Below are positions 45,709-54,983 of a stretch of DNA of 64,000 nucleotides, in pieces. Source of the stretch: Pseudomonadota bacterium. GTDB taxonomy: Bacteria > Pseudomonadota > Gammaproteobacteria > Steroidobacterales > Steroidobacteraceae. The position numbers and the translations under genes are program-made. The stretch lies in assembly GCA_016705325.1 (NCBI GenBank), contig JADIYJ010000027.1:558001-622000 (forward strand), read 5' to 3'. Under the pieces are notes generated by a model that was not told the DNA's origin, did no database searches, and saw nothing but the letters and a program-made list of their open reading frames with translations. Numbering within the stretch: position 1 is the stretch's first letter; each line of letters opens with the position of its first letter.

Positions 45709-45985
45709 TGTCTGCCAGTGACGATTGATCTCGCAGTCGCGGATTCAGACGATCCACTCACCCGAGCTTCGCGCAACTTCTCCGGCCGATGTGACGTTAC
45801 GGTGATTTTCCTTTCATCGGGTCGAGGCCGGTTCGCATCCGCTGCGCCCAGGCTTGCGCCTGTTGAGCAATTTCGCCTCTCCCGCCGGCATTCGCCTTGC
45901 CCGAATTATCGGAAGTAATCGCGCAGAGCGCAGTTGAGGGTCTTCTCTGTCCGGCGTTGTCGGGCGTGCAACGATCGGTGAGTTC

Positions 45986-46081
45986 GTGCGATGACGGAGG
46001 TTGCGGTCTTCCTCCGCGCCCCGTGTCGAAGCGCGGGAGACTTCGGGGCGCGGAGGAAGGCCACATCCTCCGGCACCGCAC
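45986..46081. repeat. Palindromic repeat element, copy B (uninterrupted)
   Basis: Two 37-nt arms (45986-46022 and 46045-46081), about 31 of 37 positions complementary, flank a 22-nt core (46023-46044). The core is the reverse complement of the rejoined copy-A core. The right arm ends 12 bp from the dihydroorotate dehydrogenase stop, so the RNA hairpin may terminate that gene. DNA between copies A and B (45709-45985) shows no convincing gene. Confidence 0.8.
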
Positions 46082-46093
46082 GGTGAACGGTGA

Positions 46094-47062
46094 TCAGCAG
46101 GCGCAGGCGGCGACGGTCTTCTTCGGCGCGTCGAGGCTGCCGACCAGTTCACCCACGGAGGCCATGCCGTTGGCCGCGAGATACGCGGCGATGCCGTCAT
46201 TGATGCGCTTGCAGCAGTGCGGGTCGTAGAACAGCGCGGTCCCGACGCCAACGGCCGTCGCGCCCGCGATGATGAACTCGAGCGCGTCGTCCGCGCTGCA
46301 GATGCCGCCCTGGCCGATGATCGGCACGTTGTGCGGGCGCGCGACCTCGGCGACCTGCATCACCCTCAGCAGCGCAATCGGCTTGATCGCCGGCCCGGAC
46401 AGGCCGCCCTGGACGTTGCCGATGACCGGCTTGCGCGTCTTCACGTCGATGGCCATGCCCATCATGGTGTTGATGACCGCGAGCGCATCGCTGCCCGCCT
46501 CGATGCAGCGGCGTGCGTTTTCCCTGATGTCGGTCTGGTTGGGTGACAGCTTCGTGATCAGCGGCTTCTTCGTCACGCGCCGGCACGCTTCGACCACGCG
46601 CGCCGACATGTCGGGCGAATTGCCGAACTGCACGCCGCCCTCCTTGATGTTGGGGCAGGAGATGTTCAGCTCGATCGCGTCCACGGCTGACTCGTCGAAG
46701 CGGCGCGTCACCTCGACGTAGTCCTCGATCGTCGAGCCGCAGACGTTGGCGAAGAACGCCGTCTCGGTGAAGTCGAGCGTGGGCAGGATCCGGTCGATCA
46801 CGTAATCGGCGCCAGGATTCTGCAGGCCGATGGCGTTGAGCATCCCCATCGGCGTTTCGTAGACGCGATGCGCCGGATTGCCGAGTCGCGGCTCGCGCGT
46901 CGTGCCCTTCAGCACGATCGCACCGACGTCGCGGTTCGAGAACCCTGCCACCCGCGTGTACTCCTCGCCGAAACCGACACACCCGGACAGCAGGACGAGC
47001 GGAGAAGCGAGCCGGAGACCGCAGAAATCGACGGCCAGCGACGGATCCAGGGGAGCGTGCAT
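46094..47062 (-). CDS. Dihydroorotate dehydrogenase-family protein (class 1 type)
   Basis: A 322-residue FMN-dependent (beta/alpha)8 protein. Motifs: LVLLSGCVGFGEEY, KGTTREPRLGNP, the catalytic-loop Cys in ELNISCPNIKEGG, TKLSPN, INTMMGMAIDVKTRKP and IGQGGICSADDALEFI. The pattern is that of class 1B pyrimidine-pathway dehydrogenases, which normally need a PyrK partner; none is adjacent. It could alternatively serve as a PreA-like enzyme. It ends next to palindromic copy B. Confidence 0.88.
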   Translation of the reverse strand: MHAPLDPSLAVDFCGLRLASPLVLLSGCVGFGEEYTRVAGFSNRDVGAIVLKGTTREPRLGNPAHRVYETPMGMLNAIGLQNPGADYVIDRILPTLDFTETAFFANVCGSTIEDYVEVTRRFDESAVDAIELNISCPNIKEGGVQFGNSPDMSARVVEACRRVTKKPLITKLSPNQTDIRENARRCIEAGSDALAVINTMMGMAIDVKTRKPVIGNVQGGLSGPAIKPIALLRVMQVAEVARPHNVPIIGQGGICSADDALEFIIAGATAVGVGTALFYDPHCCKRINDGIAAYLAANGMASVGELVGSLDAPKKTVAACAC

Positions 47063-47145
47063 GCCTGAATTGTAAAGGAAATCACCGCGCCGTCCGACGG
47101 CGGGAGGGGTCGGACGCAGGTCGTCCCGGCTGATCGCGGGCGACC

Positions 47146-47574
47146 TCAGCCCGCAATGAAGCGTTCGAGGTGCTCGATCGTCTGGTCCTGCTCCTCGATC
47201 ACCACGCGCACGAGGTCGCCGATCGAAATCATGCCGACCATGCGTCCGCCCTCGACGATCGGCAGGTGACGGATCCGCCTCTCGGTCATGACCTGCATGC
47301 ACTGGCGCACGCCATCGTCGGGCGTGGCCGTCACCACCGGCGAACTCATGATCTGCCAGATCGGTGTCTCGGCCGAGGAACGGCCGAGCAGGATCACCTT
47401 GCGGGCGTAGTCGCGTTCGGAAACCATTCCGACGAGGTCGCCGCCGCGAGTGACGGGCAGCGCGCCCACGTGCTTGTCCGCCATCATCTGGATCGCTTCG
47501 AGCACCGGTTCGTCGGCATCCACCGACCAGATCGCGTGTCCTTTGCGTCTGAGCAGTTGCCTGACTTGTACCAT
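47146..47574 (-). CDS. CBS-domain pair protein
   Basis: A 142-residue protein made of two CBS domains (VDADEPVLEAIQMMADKHVGALPVT and IMSSPVVTATPDDGVRQCMQVM, each shown in part), ending with a short helix (EEQDQTIEHLERFIAG). Such proteins bind adenine nucleotides and sense energy state; the partner is unknown. It stands alone between the dihydroorotate dehydrogenase and gpsA groups. Confidence 0.9.
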   Translation of the reverse strand: MVQVRQLLRRKGHAIWSVDADEPVLEAIQMMADKHVGALPVTRGGDLVGMVSERDYARKVILLGRSSAETPIWQIMSSPVVTATPDDGVRQCMQVMTERRIRHLPIVEGGRMVGMISIGDLVRVVIEEQDQTIEHLERFIAG

Positions 47575-47636
47575 GTGAGAATCCCCCGGTCAGTCCTTGC
47601 GCGCGAGGCCGTCCCGCGCGTCTCGCACCCGATTCT

Positions 47637-47768
47637 ATGCCACTGCACGTCGTCCTGTTCGAATCTGCAATCCCGCCCAACACCGGCGAAGCCCTTGCGC
47701 CCAAGCACCTCGGGTTTCGCCAGGTCGGCCCGGGCGCCGTCGATCCGGCTATTGCGTCTCCGACTTGA
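47637..47768 (+). pseudogene. trmL remnant (tRNA 2'-O-methyltransferase N-terminus)
   Basis: An ATG at 47637 opens MPLHVVLFESAIPPNTG, the typical start of TrmL, the tRNA (cytidine/uridine-34 2'-O) methyltransferase of about 155 residues. The next residues (HLGFRQVG) resemble a later part of the protein, and the frame stops after 43 codons. Most of the gene has been deleted. The 3' end overlaps the gpsA stop by 20 nt on the other strand. trmL lies near gpsA/secB in E. coli too. Confidence 0.45.
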
Positions 47769-48786
47769 CGGCGCGGCCCATAAGCGCGGATACGGCTTCG
47801 CGCGGCGGCAGGCCTTCGTAGATCACGCGGCAGATCTGTTCCGCGATCGGCATCTCGACCTGGTGATTGCCTGCAACCTTGCGGACGGCCCGCGCCGCGA
47901 GCACGCCTTCGACCACTTGCCCGATCTCGCGCTGTGCTGCCGCGGTGGACTTGCCCGCCGCGAGCGCGAGACCGAAGCGGCGGTTGCGCGACTGGTCGTC
48001 GGTGCAGGTCAGCACGAGGTCGCCGAGGCCGGCGAGCCCCATGAACGTGTCCTTCTCCGCGCCGAGCGCGACACCGAGCCGCATCATCTCGGCGAGGCCG
48101 CGCGTGATGAGCGCGACGCGGGTGTTGGCGCCGAAGCCGAGGCCGTCCGAAATGCCGGCGCCGATCGCCAGCACGTTCTTCGTCGCGCCGCCCACTTCGA
48201 CACCGATGACGTCGGTCGACGCGTAGGCGCGGAAATGCTGTCCGGAGAGCGCGCGCGCCAATGCCAGCGCGTAGTCCTGGTCGCGCGAGGCGACCGTCAT
48301 GGCGGTGGGCAGGCCGAGCCCGACCTCGCGTGCGAAAGTGGGTCCGGACAACACTGCTTTCGGTACGGCGACTCCCAGTACTTCGTTCGCCACCTGGTGT
48401 GGCAACTTGCCCGAGTCGAGTTCGAAGCCTTTGGTCGCCCACGCAACGCGCATGCCGTTGCGCAGCAGCGGGGCAACGTGCTCGAGGCATTCACGGAAGC
48501 CGTGGCTCGGCACGGCGATCAGCAACTCCTGCGCCGACCCCACGGCACGCGCGAGGTCGGACTCGACCCGCAGCGATTCGGGAAACGGCGCCATCGGCAG
48601 GTAGCGCGTATTGCAGCGCGCGGTTGCCAGTGCGGCCATCTGCGCCGCATCGCGGCCCCAGAGCACGGTCGGATGCCCGGTGCGCGCCAGGTGCACGGCG
48701 AGAGCCGTGCCCCACGAGCCGGCGCCGAGCACGGCCACCGCTGGGCGTGCCACGGCGTCGACCGCCGCATCCTTCGAGGTCGTCAC
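47749..48786 (-). CDS. gpsA: Glycerol-3-phosphate dehydrogenase [NAD(P)+]
   Basis: A 345-residue enzyme reducing dihydroxyacetone phosphate to glycerol-3-phosphate for phospholipids. The Rossmann motif AVLGAGSWGTALA (about 18-30), KGFELDSG, LSGPTFAREV, the catalytic-Lys segment GGATKNVLAIGAG and NTRVALITRGLAEM are present. The start is a GTG at 48786, just after secB. It is the last gene of rhodanese-grxC-secB-gpsA, an order shared with E. coli. Confidence 0.96.
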   Translation of the reverse strand: MTTSKDAAVDAVARPAVAVLGAGSWGTALAVHLARTGHPTVLWGRDAAQMAALATARCNTRYLPMAPFPESLRVESDLARAVGSAQELLIAVPSHGFRECLEHVAPLLRNGMRVAWATKGFELDSGKLPHQVANEVLGVAVPKAVLSGPTFAREVGLGLPTAMTVASRDQDYALALARALSGQHFRAYASTDVIGVEVGGATKNVLAIGAGISDGLGFGANTRVALITRGLAEMMRLGVALGAEKDTFMGLAGLGDLVLTCTDDQSRNRRFGLALAAGKSTAAAQREIGQVVEGVLAARAVRKVAGNHQVEMPIAEQICRVIYEGLPPREAVSALMGRAVKSETQ

Positions 48787-48806
48787 GCGGCGACCGCGGC
48801 GCTGGC

Positions 48807-49295
48807 TCAGTTGACCGTGGCGGCGCCCGGTTGCTGTGCAGCCGCCTGTTGCGCAGCGCGGGCATGCAGGGCTTCGAACGTCACCAGCGGCAGCAGGAAC
48901 GGCGGGAAACCGCCCTTCGTCACCAGCTCGGAGACGGTCGAGCGCGCGTACGACAGCAGGTAGTTCGGCGCCATGATCGAGAGCACCTGCGCGACGTCGG
49001 TCGCGACCAGGTTCCTGACCAGGAACGCGCCGGCCTGCTGCAGTTCGAGCAGCCAGACCACCTTGTCACCGGCCTTGGCTTCGAGGTGCACCTGTACGAC
49101 GACTTCGTGCAGGTCCTGTGCAAGGGCGGTCGCGCGGGTGGAGATATTGAGGTTCACCGCGGGCTGGCCTTCGAGGCCGCCAACGAACGGGCCGTTCGGG
49201 GATTCGAATGAACAGTCCTTGAGGTAAACGACCTGCGGCGTCACCACCGGGGCATTGGGGTCGACGGCGGGCGTTGCGGCGTTCTGGTCGGTCAT
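48807..49295 (-). CDS. secB: Protein-export chaperone SecB
   Basis: A 162-residue chaperone that keeps preproteins unfolded for SecA. Motifs: VYLKDCSFESPNGPF, VVVQVHLEAKAGDKVVWLLELQQAG, LSIMAPNYLLSYARSTVSELV and GGFPPFLLPLVTFEAL (fragments). The Ala/Gln-rich C-terminal tail is typical. Confidence 0.97.
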   Translation of the reverse strand: MTDQNAATPAVDPNAPVVTPQVVYLKDCSFESPNGPFVGGLEGQPAVNLNISTRATALAQDLHEVVVQVHLEAKAGDKVVWLLELQQAGAFLVRNLVATDVAQVLSIMAPNYLLSYARSTVSELVTKGGFPPFLLPLVTFEALHARAAQQAAAQQPGAATVN

Positions 49296-49323
49296 CGCGG
49301 ATTATTCCTTGTAACTGCGTGGT

Positions 49324-49599
49324 TCAGGCGCGGCCGAGCAGCTGGTCGAGCTCGCCGGCCTTGTCGAGGGCATAAAGGTCGTCGAAGCCGCCGACGTGGC
49401 GGTCGCCGATGAAAATCTGGGGCACGGTGCGGCGGCCGCCGCTGCGCTTCAGCATCAGGTCGCGTTGCGCGGGATCGTCGTCGACCTTGACCTCGCTGAA
49501 GGCGACGCCCTTGCGCTGCAGCAAGCCACGCGCGCGGTCGCAGTACGGACACCAGCCCGTGGAATACATCGTGATGTCAGGCTGGGCGGTAGTGTTCAT
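49324..49599 (-). CDS. grxC: Glutaredoxin 3
   Basis: A 91-residue dithiol glutaredoxin with active site CPYC at residues 17-20, the cis-Pro motif TVPQIFIG and the GSH-binding end GGFDDLYALDKAGELDQLL. It uses glutathione to reduce protein disulfides. The start overlaps the rhodanese gene stop by 4 nt. Confidence 0.95.
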   Translation of the reverse strand: MNTTAQPDITMYSTGWCPYCDRARGLLQRKGVAFSEVKVDDDPAQRDLMLKRSGGRRTVPQIFIGDRHVGGFDDLYALDKAGELDQLLGRA

Positions 49600-50069
49600 G
49601 CCCTGGTTCCGTCGCGCCTGGACTTGCCGCCGCCTTCCTTGACCAGCGGCAGGTTCTCGGCGCGCCAGGCCTGCACGCCGCCGCGCAGGTTGACCACGTT
49701 GGTGAAACCCTGCGCCTGCAGCACCCGGGCTGCCGCGCTCGAGCGCATGCCGCTTTCGCAGCACATGATCACGACCTTGTCCTTGAAGCGCTTGAGCGTC
49801 TCCGCGGCCTGCGCCACCTGGTCCTGCGGCACGTGCCGGGCATCCAGGATGTGGCCGGAGTCGAACTCGGCCTGCGAGCGGACGTCGACCAGCAGCGCGC
49901 CCTGGTTCAGCAGGCGCACGGCTTCGGGGGGTCCGACGGCCTGCCCGCCGGAGCGGGAGCGGCTGAATTCGTACGCCGCGAGGGCCAGCGCGAGGACCAC
50001 CGTGCCGCCAACCAGCAGGGGATGGCGGGCGGCATATTCGAGAAGTCGATCCATCAGGGAGACCGGCAA
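49596..50069 (-). CDS. Membrane-anchored rhodanese-like protein (YibN type)
   Basis: A 157-residue protein with an N-terminal membrane helix (HPLLVGGTVVLALALAAYEF) and one rhodanese domain (GALLVDVRSQAEFDSGHI, active-site Cys in IMCCESGMRSS, NVVNLRGGVQAW). It likely handles sulfur transfer or redox at the inner membrane. An ATG 15 bp downstream (MDRLLEY) is an alternative start. It heads the grxC-secB-gpsA operon and diverges from envC. Confidence 0.93.
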   Translation of the reverse strand: MPVSLMDRLLEYAARHPLLVGGTVVLALALAAYEFSRSRSGGQAVGPPEAVRLLNQGALLVDVRSQAEFDSGHILDARHVPQDQVAQAAETLKRFKDKVVIMCCESGMRSSAAARVLQAQGFTNVVNLRGGVQAWRAENLPLVKEGGGKSRRDGTRA

Positions 50070-50165
50070 ATAGGGGCGCGAATTATAGCAGCCCCTGCCG
50101 ACAGGCTAGACTTGCGCGGATTTGTCGCCCCCGCCGTCTCGGTAAACCGCCGCAAACACCTCCCG

Positions 50166-51428
50166 ATGACTGCATTTTTCCCCACCTCACCGCACCTTGC
50201 GCCGCGGGACCGCCGCCGGCGGCGAGCGGTTCGCGCACGTTTCGGATGGGTTCTGGCCGGGCTGGCGCTGCTGGTGCTGGCGCCCGGGCCGGTCCCGGCT
50301 GCCCCGAAGCAGACGCCGGCGCAGAAAGAGGCCGAGCTGCGCAAGCTCAACCAGCGGATCGACAAAGTCCGCAAGACCGTCAACGCGGACGTGCAGAAGC
50401 GGGACAAGCTTTCGGTGCAGCTGCGCGAGGCCGAGCTCGGCGTCCAGTCCGCGCGCAAGGAACTCGACGAAATCCGGGCGCAGCGACTGGCGGTCGAAGC
50501 GCGCGTGCGCGAGCTCGAAGCGGAACGGGTGCGCCGCGAACAGGAGCTGGATGGGGAGCGCGCCGAGCTGGCCGGCGAGCTGCGGACGGCGTATGTCAAC
50601 GGTCGCGAAGAGCAGCTGAAACTTCTTTTAAATCAAGAGGATCCGTCGAATTTCGGGCGCATGCTGGCGTATTACGGCTACTTCGGCCGCGCCCGGGCGG
50701 ACCGCATCCGCGGCATCCAGGACCAGCTCGAGCACCTGGCGCTGGTCCGCGAAAAGATCGTGGCCGAGAACAGCCGGCTCGCGACACTCGAGCAACAGCG
50801 CGAGCGGCGCGTGGCAGACCTCAAGTCGTCGCAGGACAAGCGTGCGCAGGCCGTGCGCGCCATCGACCAGCAGATCAAGACCCGGGGCGGCGAGCTGCAA
50901 CAGCTGCAGTCGCAGGCAAAATCCGTCGAGCGGCTCATCGCCGAGCTGCGCAAAGCCATCGAACGCGCACAGCAGGCCCAGCCCGCGCGCAAGGGCGATT
51001 CGACCGGCACCGTGGCGCAACAGGCTCCGTTCGAGCCACTGCGCGGCAAGCTGCCGTGGCCGGTGCAGGACGGGAAGGTCATTGCCAGGTTCGGCCAGCC
51101 CCGCGCCGGCGGCTCGATGCGCTGGCAGGGCATGCTGATCGGGACGGAACGCGGTGCCCGGGTGCGCGCACCCTATGCGGGGCGCGTCGTGTACGGCGAC
51201 TGGCTGCCGGGCATGGGGTTGATGCTCGTCATCGATCACGGTGGCGGCTACATGAGCCTCTACGGTCACAACGAGGAGCTGTTCCGCAAGGTCGGCGAGT
51301 CCGTCGTGGCCGGGGATGCCATCGGCTCCGTCGGCGATTCAGGCGGCCACAGCCAGCCAGCCCTGTACTTCGAGGTCCGTCGCGGCAGGACGCCGGTCGA
51401 CCCGCAGACCTGGCTCACCCGGAAATAG
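50166..51428 (+). CDS. envC: Murein hydrolase activator EnvC
   Basis: A 420-residue periplasmic protein. A signal anchor (RFGWVLAGLALLVLAPGPVPAA) is followed by a long coiled coil (about 50-260, QKEAELRKLNQRIDKVRKT onward) and a LytM/M23 domain at the C-terminus (VRAPYAGRVVYGDWLPGMG, MSLYGHNEEL). The usual HLHFE zinc motif is ALYFE here, so the domain is not a peptidase, as expected for EnvC, which activates amidases at the septum. It diverges from the secB operon, an arrangement conserved in enterobacteria. Confidence 0.94.
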   Translation: MTAFFPTSPHLAPRDRRRRRAVRARFGWVLAGLALLVLAPGPVPAAPKQTPAQKEAELRKLNQRIDKVRKTVNADVQKRDKLSVQLREAELGVQSARKELDEIRAQRLAVEARVRELEAERVRREQELDGERAELAGELRTAYVNGREEQLKLLLNQEDPSNFGRMLAYYGYFGRARADRIRGIQDQLEHLALVREKIVAENSRLATLEQQRERRVADLKSSQDKRAQAVRAIDQQIKTRGGELQQLQSQAKSVERLIAELRKAIERAQQAQPARKGDSTGTVAQQAPFEPLRGKLPWPVQDGKVIARFGQPRAGGSMRWQGMLIGTERGARVRAPYAGRVVYGDWLPGMGLMLVIDHGGGYMSLYGHNEELFRKVGESVVAGDAIGSVGDSGGHSQPALYFEVRRGRTPVDPQTWLTRK

Positions 51429-51514
51429 GCTCTGCATCACGCTTTGGCCCCCCCCTTTTTCCGGATCATCCGCTTCCAGAACAATTTCGTTGCCCAGGGG
51501 ATGGGCAGGGACCG

Positions 51515-53749
51515 ATGGCCTCAAACGCAGAACAATTCTCGGACGCACCCGCACCGTTGAGCGGCACATCGCTCGACCCGTACGGGCAGCTGCTCAAGAT
51601 GCTGCTGCCGCGCGCGCATTCGATCGTGGTCTGCGACCGCCTCGGCGTGACGGTGTGGGCCAGCGGCGACAACGACGACATCGAGCTGCAAGCCCTGCAG
51701 CAGCACGCCCAGGCTGCCGAACTCGCGCAGGCCGGTGCAGCGGGTGACGGCTTCGCGGAGCCGCTGCCGGGCGAGCAGGTCGCCTACGTGTTCGTGCTGC
51801 GCAGTGGCGACGGCGCGATGCTCGGCGTCGTCGGCATGGCGAGCCGCGAGTCGAACCGCGAACCCCGGCCGTTCACGCTGGTGCAGGGGCTGCTGCGTCC
51901 TGCGCTGCAGTGTCTCGAGCGCGAACTCGCGTCGCAGTCCAGCATCGGCAACCTGCAGCGCAGCCTGGTCGTGCGCGATCGCGACCTCGAACTGCTGCTC
52001 GGCGCGGCGCAGGAGGAGTCCGACGGCGGCGACTCCACCGACGACTTCGCGAAGCTGGTCCAGGGTTGCATCGATCATCTCGGTTGCGCCGTCGGTGCGC
52101 TGCTGATCCCGGACAAGAACATCGCCGTGTGCCGCACGGCGACCGACACGCCGCCGCGTGCGGGCGCCGACGTCCTGACGCGCACGCATCGCCAGGTGCT
52201 CGGCTGGGCCCAGCTGCACCGGCAGACGATGACTTCCAACGTCCCGCACGACTCCGGGCCGTTCGCCAGGATCCCGTACAAGATTCTTGCCTGTCCCGTG
52301 ATGCATGGCGCCCAGCGCGTGCACGGCGTGCTGGTGCTGTTCAAGCGCCTGCATTCGCCGGACTTCGACCTGCGCCAGGTGCGCATCGTCGAACTGCTCG
52401 GGCGCCGCGTCGCCTACATCCTGATGAACTCGTACGATCCGTCGACGGGCCTGCTGACGCGGCCCGCCTTCGAGAAGCGCACCAACGCCGTGCTGACGCC
52501 GCAGGCGCTGCAGAAGGACAACTGCGTCATCTACGTCGACATCGACCGCCTGCACGTGCTGAACGAGAACCTCGGCATGCACGTCGGCGACTCGGTGATC
52601 GTGGGCGTCGCCGAGAGCATCCGGCAGAGCCTTTCGCCGCGCATGCTCGCGGCCCGCATCTCGGGCGACCGTTTCGCCATCTTCGTGCCCGAGACCTCGA
52701 TCGACACCACCGAGGACATCGCCGAGAACCTGCGCCTCTCGTTCGAGCGGCTCGGCTTCCTGCGCGAGCGGCAGCAGGTCGAGGTGACCGCCAGCTTCGG
52801 CGTGGCGAACATCGTCGAGGGCAACCATCCGCTGTCGCATGCGCTCGCGTCCGCCGAGATCGCCTGCAAGGCCGCGAAGGATCGCGGCCGCAACCGGGTC
52901 GAGACGTATTTCGACGGCGACCAGAGCATCGTGCGCCGCTACACCGACCTTACGCTCATCGGCACGGTGCGTTCGGCGTTGCTGGACCAGCGCTTCCGGC
53001 TCGAGGCGCAGAGCGTCGTGTCGTTCGGCGACGCGCCCGCGGCGCCGAAGTTCGAGTTGCTGCTGCGCATGAGCGACGAGCAGGGCGAGAGCGTGCCGCC
53101 GGAAAAATTCCTCTCGGCGGCGGAGCGTTACCAGCTGGCGCCGGCCATCGACCGCTGGGTCGTGCGCCGCACGATCGAGATGCTGACCCCGCACGCGGCC
53201 AGGCTGCAGGAGATACAGGCCGGTTTTGCGGTGAACATTTCCGGGCAGTCCCTCGGCGACGCGGAATTCGCCGCCTTCATGGACACTGCGTTGCGCGAAA
53301 GCAAGCTGCCACGCGGACTGTTGTCGTTCGAGGTCACCGAGACGGCGGCCGTCGCGAACATCGTCCGGGCGGAGGCCCTGATCCGCCGGCTGCGCGAACT
53401 CGGCAGCGACGTCGCGCTCGACGATTTCGGTCGCGGGCTCAGCTCCCTCACCTACCTGAAGACGCTGCCGGTCACGCACCTGAAGATCGACGGCATCTTC
53501 GTGCGCGACGCCGTGGCGGACGAACGCTCGCAGGCGATGCTGAGCGCGATCGTCCAGCTCGCCCGGGCCATGAAGCTCAAGACCGTGGCGGAATGCGTCG
53601 AAAGCGAGGCGATCTGGCAGGCAACCCGGTCCCTCGGGGTCGACTACGGGCAGGGTTTCTACATCGGACGGCCCACGCCGCTCGAGCAGGTGCTGGGCAC
53701 CCTGGTTGGCGCTAACATGGAGCGCTCCACCGGGACCCGGACCGCCTGA
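51515..53749 (+). CDS. GAF-like/degenerate GGDEF/EAL protein
   Basis: A 744-residue soluble c-di-GMP-related protein. Residues about 1-310 look like one or two GAF-like sensor domains. The GGDEF domain (about 320-475) has ISGDRFAIF in place of GGDEF, so it is probably not a cyclase. The EAL domain (about 485-735) keeps key residues (FELLLR for EAL, FAVNISGQSL, EVTETAAV, LDDFGRGLSSLTYLK, LKIDGIF, AECVES, GQGFYIGRP) and may be an active phosphodiesterase. It sits between envC and the S41 peptidase gene, and its stop is 5 nt before the latter. Confidence 0.9.
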   Translation: MASNAEQFSDAPAPLSGTSLDPYGQLLKMLLPRAHSIVVCDRLGVTVWASGDNDDIELQALQQHAQAAELAQAGAAGDGFAEPLPGEQVAYVFVLRSGDGAMLGVVGMASRESNREPRPFTLVQGLLRPALQCLERELASQSSIGNLQRSLVVRDRDLELLLGAAQEESDGGDSTDDFAKLVQGCIDHLGCAVGALLIPDKNIAVCRTATDTPPRAGADVLTRTHRQVLGWAQLHRQTMTSNVPHDSGPFARIPYKILACPVMHGAQRVHGVLVLFKRLHSPDFDLRQVRIVELLGRRVAYILMNSYDPSTGLLTRPAFEKRTNAVLTPQALQKDNCVIYVDIDRLHVLNENLGMHVGDSVIVGVAESIRQSLSPRMLAARISGDRFAIFVPETSIDTTEDIAENLRLSFERLGFLRERQQVEVTASFGVANIVEGNHPLSHALASAEIACKAAKDRGRNRVETYFDGDQSIVRRYTDLTLIGTVRSALLDQRFRLEAQSVVSFGDAPAAPKFELLLRMSDEQGESVPPEKFLSAAERYQLAPAIDRWVVRRTIEMLTPHAARLQEIQAGFAVNISGQSLGDAEFAAFMDTALRESKLPRGLLSFEVTETAAVANIVRAEALIRRLRELGSDVALDDFGRGLSSLTYLKTLPVTHLKIDGIFVRDAVADERSQAMLSAIVQLARAMKLKTVAECVESEAIWQATRSLGVDYGQGFYIGRPTPLEQVLGTLVGANMERSTGTRTA

Positions 53750-53754
53750 CCGAA

Positions 53755-54907
53755 GTGACCGCCCGTTCGCACATCCTGCTGGCCGCCGTGGCCGGCATTG
53801 CCATGGGGTACGGCCTCGCCCGTGCACCGCAGTGGTTTACTGCCCCGCCGGCGGTCCCGGCTGCCGTGGCCGTGACGACCGCGAAGCCCGTGGCCGGCCA
53901 TCAGCTGCTCGACGAAGTGGTGGGCCGCATCCGTCGCGAATACGTGCAACGTGGTCCCCGACGCGGCCTTCGACACGGCCGCGGTCAAGGGCATCGTCGC
54001 CAACCTCGATCCGCATTCCGTCTTTCTCGACGCCGCCGAATACGACCAGATGCGGGCTGCGACCACCGGCAGCTATACCGGCGTGGGCATCGAGGTTTCG
54101 GCTCAGGATGGCCGGGTCGTGGTCGTGACGCCGATCGAAGGTTCGCCCGCCGCGCACGCCGGCGTGCATGCCGGCGACGTCGTGCTGGCGGTCAACGACC
54201 AGCTCGTCACCGCCGACAAGCTCGACGAGACGATCGGTCGCATGCGCGGCGTGACGGGCACGCAGGTCAGGCTCGCGGTCGGGCGCAAGGGCGAACCGGA
54301 ACCGCTGCTGTTCTCGCTCGAACGCGGCGAAGTGCACGTGCATTCGGTTCGCGCGGAACCGCTGCCGGGCAGTTTCGGCTACGTCCGTATCACGCAGTTC
54401 AACGACTCGACGCCGGACGATCTCGTGCAGGCCCTGTCGACGCTGATGCACCCGGCGCCGAAGTCGGCGTTCCGCCCGTTGCGCGGTCTCGTGCTCGACC
54501 TGCGCGGCAATCCAGGCGGCGTGCTCGAATCGGCCGTCAGCATCGCCGATGCCTTCCTCGATTCCGGCGTGATCGTCCGCGCCAACGGGCGCACGCCCGA
54601 GTCCCGCTTCGAAATGTCCGCGACGCCGGGTGATGCGCTCGATGGCCAGCCGCTGGTCGTGCTGGTCGACGGCGGTTCGGCGTCGGGGTCGGAGATCGTT
54701 GCCGGCGCGCTGCGTGACCACGGCCGTGCGACGTTGCTGGGCGAGCGTACCTTCGGCAAGGGCTCCGTGCAGACGGTGATCCCTTTGCGCGACGGCCAGG
54801 CGCTGAAGCTCACGACCTCGCTCTACTTCACGCCGTCAGGCACGTCGATTCACGAACGCGGGATCGAGCCCGACGACTCGATTCCGGCGCGGCCGGGATG
54901 GGTGTGA
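53755..54907 (+). pseudogene. S41 carboxy-terminal processing peptidase, frameshifted
   Basis: A GTG at 53755 opens a signal-anchored N-terminus (ILLAAVAGIAMGYGLA) to RIRREYVQ. At about 53950 the protein jumps to the +1 frame, reading VVPDAAFDTAAVKGIVANLDPHS. The rest is a full S41 peptidase: PDZ (GVGIEVSAQDGRVVVVTPIEGSPA, in part), LDLRGNPGGVLESAVSIAD, catalytic Ser in DGGSASGSEIVAGAL and catalytic Lys in TFGKGSVQT. Removing one base would restore it. Either a fresh frameshift or a sequencing error; the second frame could also be translated from an internal start without its signal. Confidence 0.8.
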
Positions 54908-54983
54908 CGCCCCGCAGATTCCATTACCATCGCGCGCAGGTCAACCGACGGCGCCGGGCGCCGTGACGACAGGAGCGCTCGAC

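Noticed and set aside
45797..45985. Short minus-strand frame ending AWAQRMRTGLDPMKGKSP
   Set aside because: It looks somewhat protein-like, but begins inside palindromic copy B, has no ribosome site and matches no family I know.
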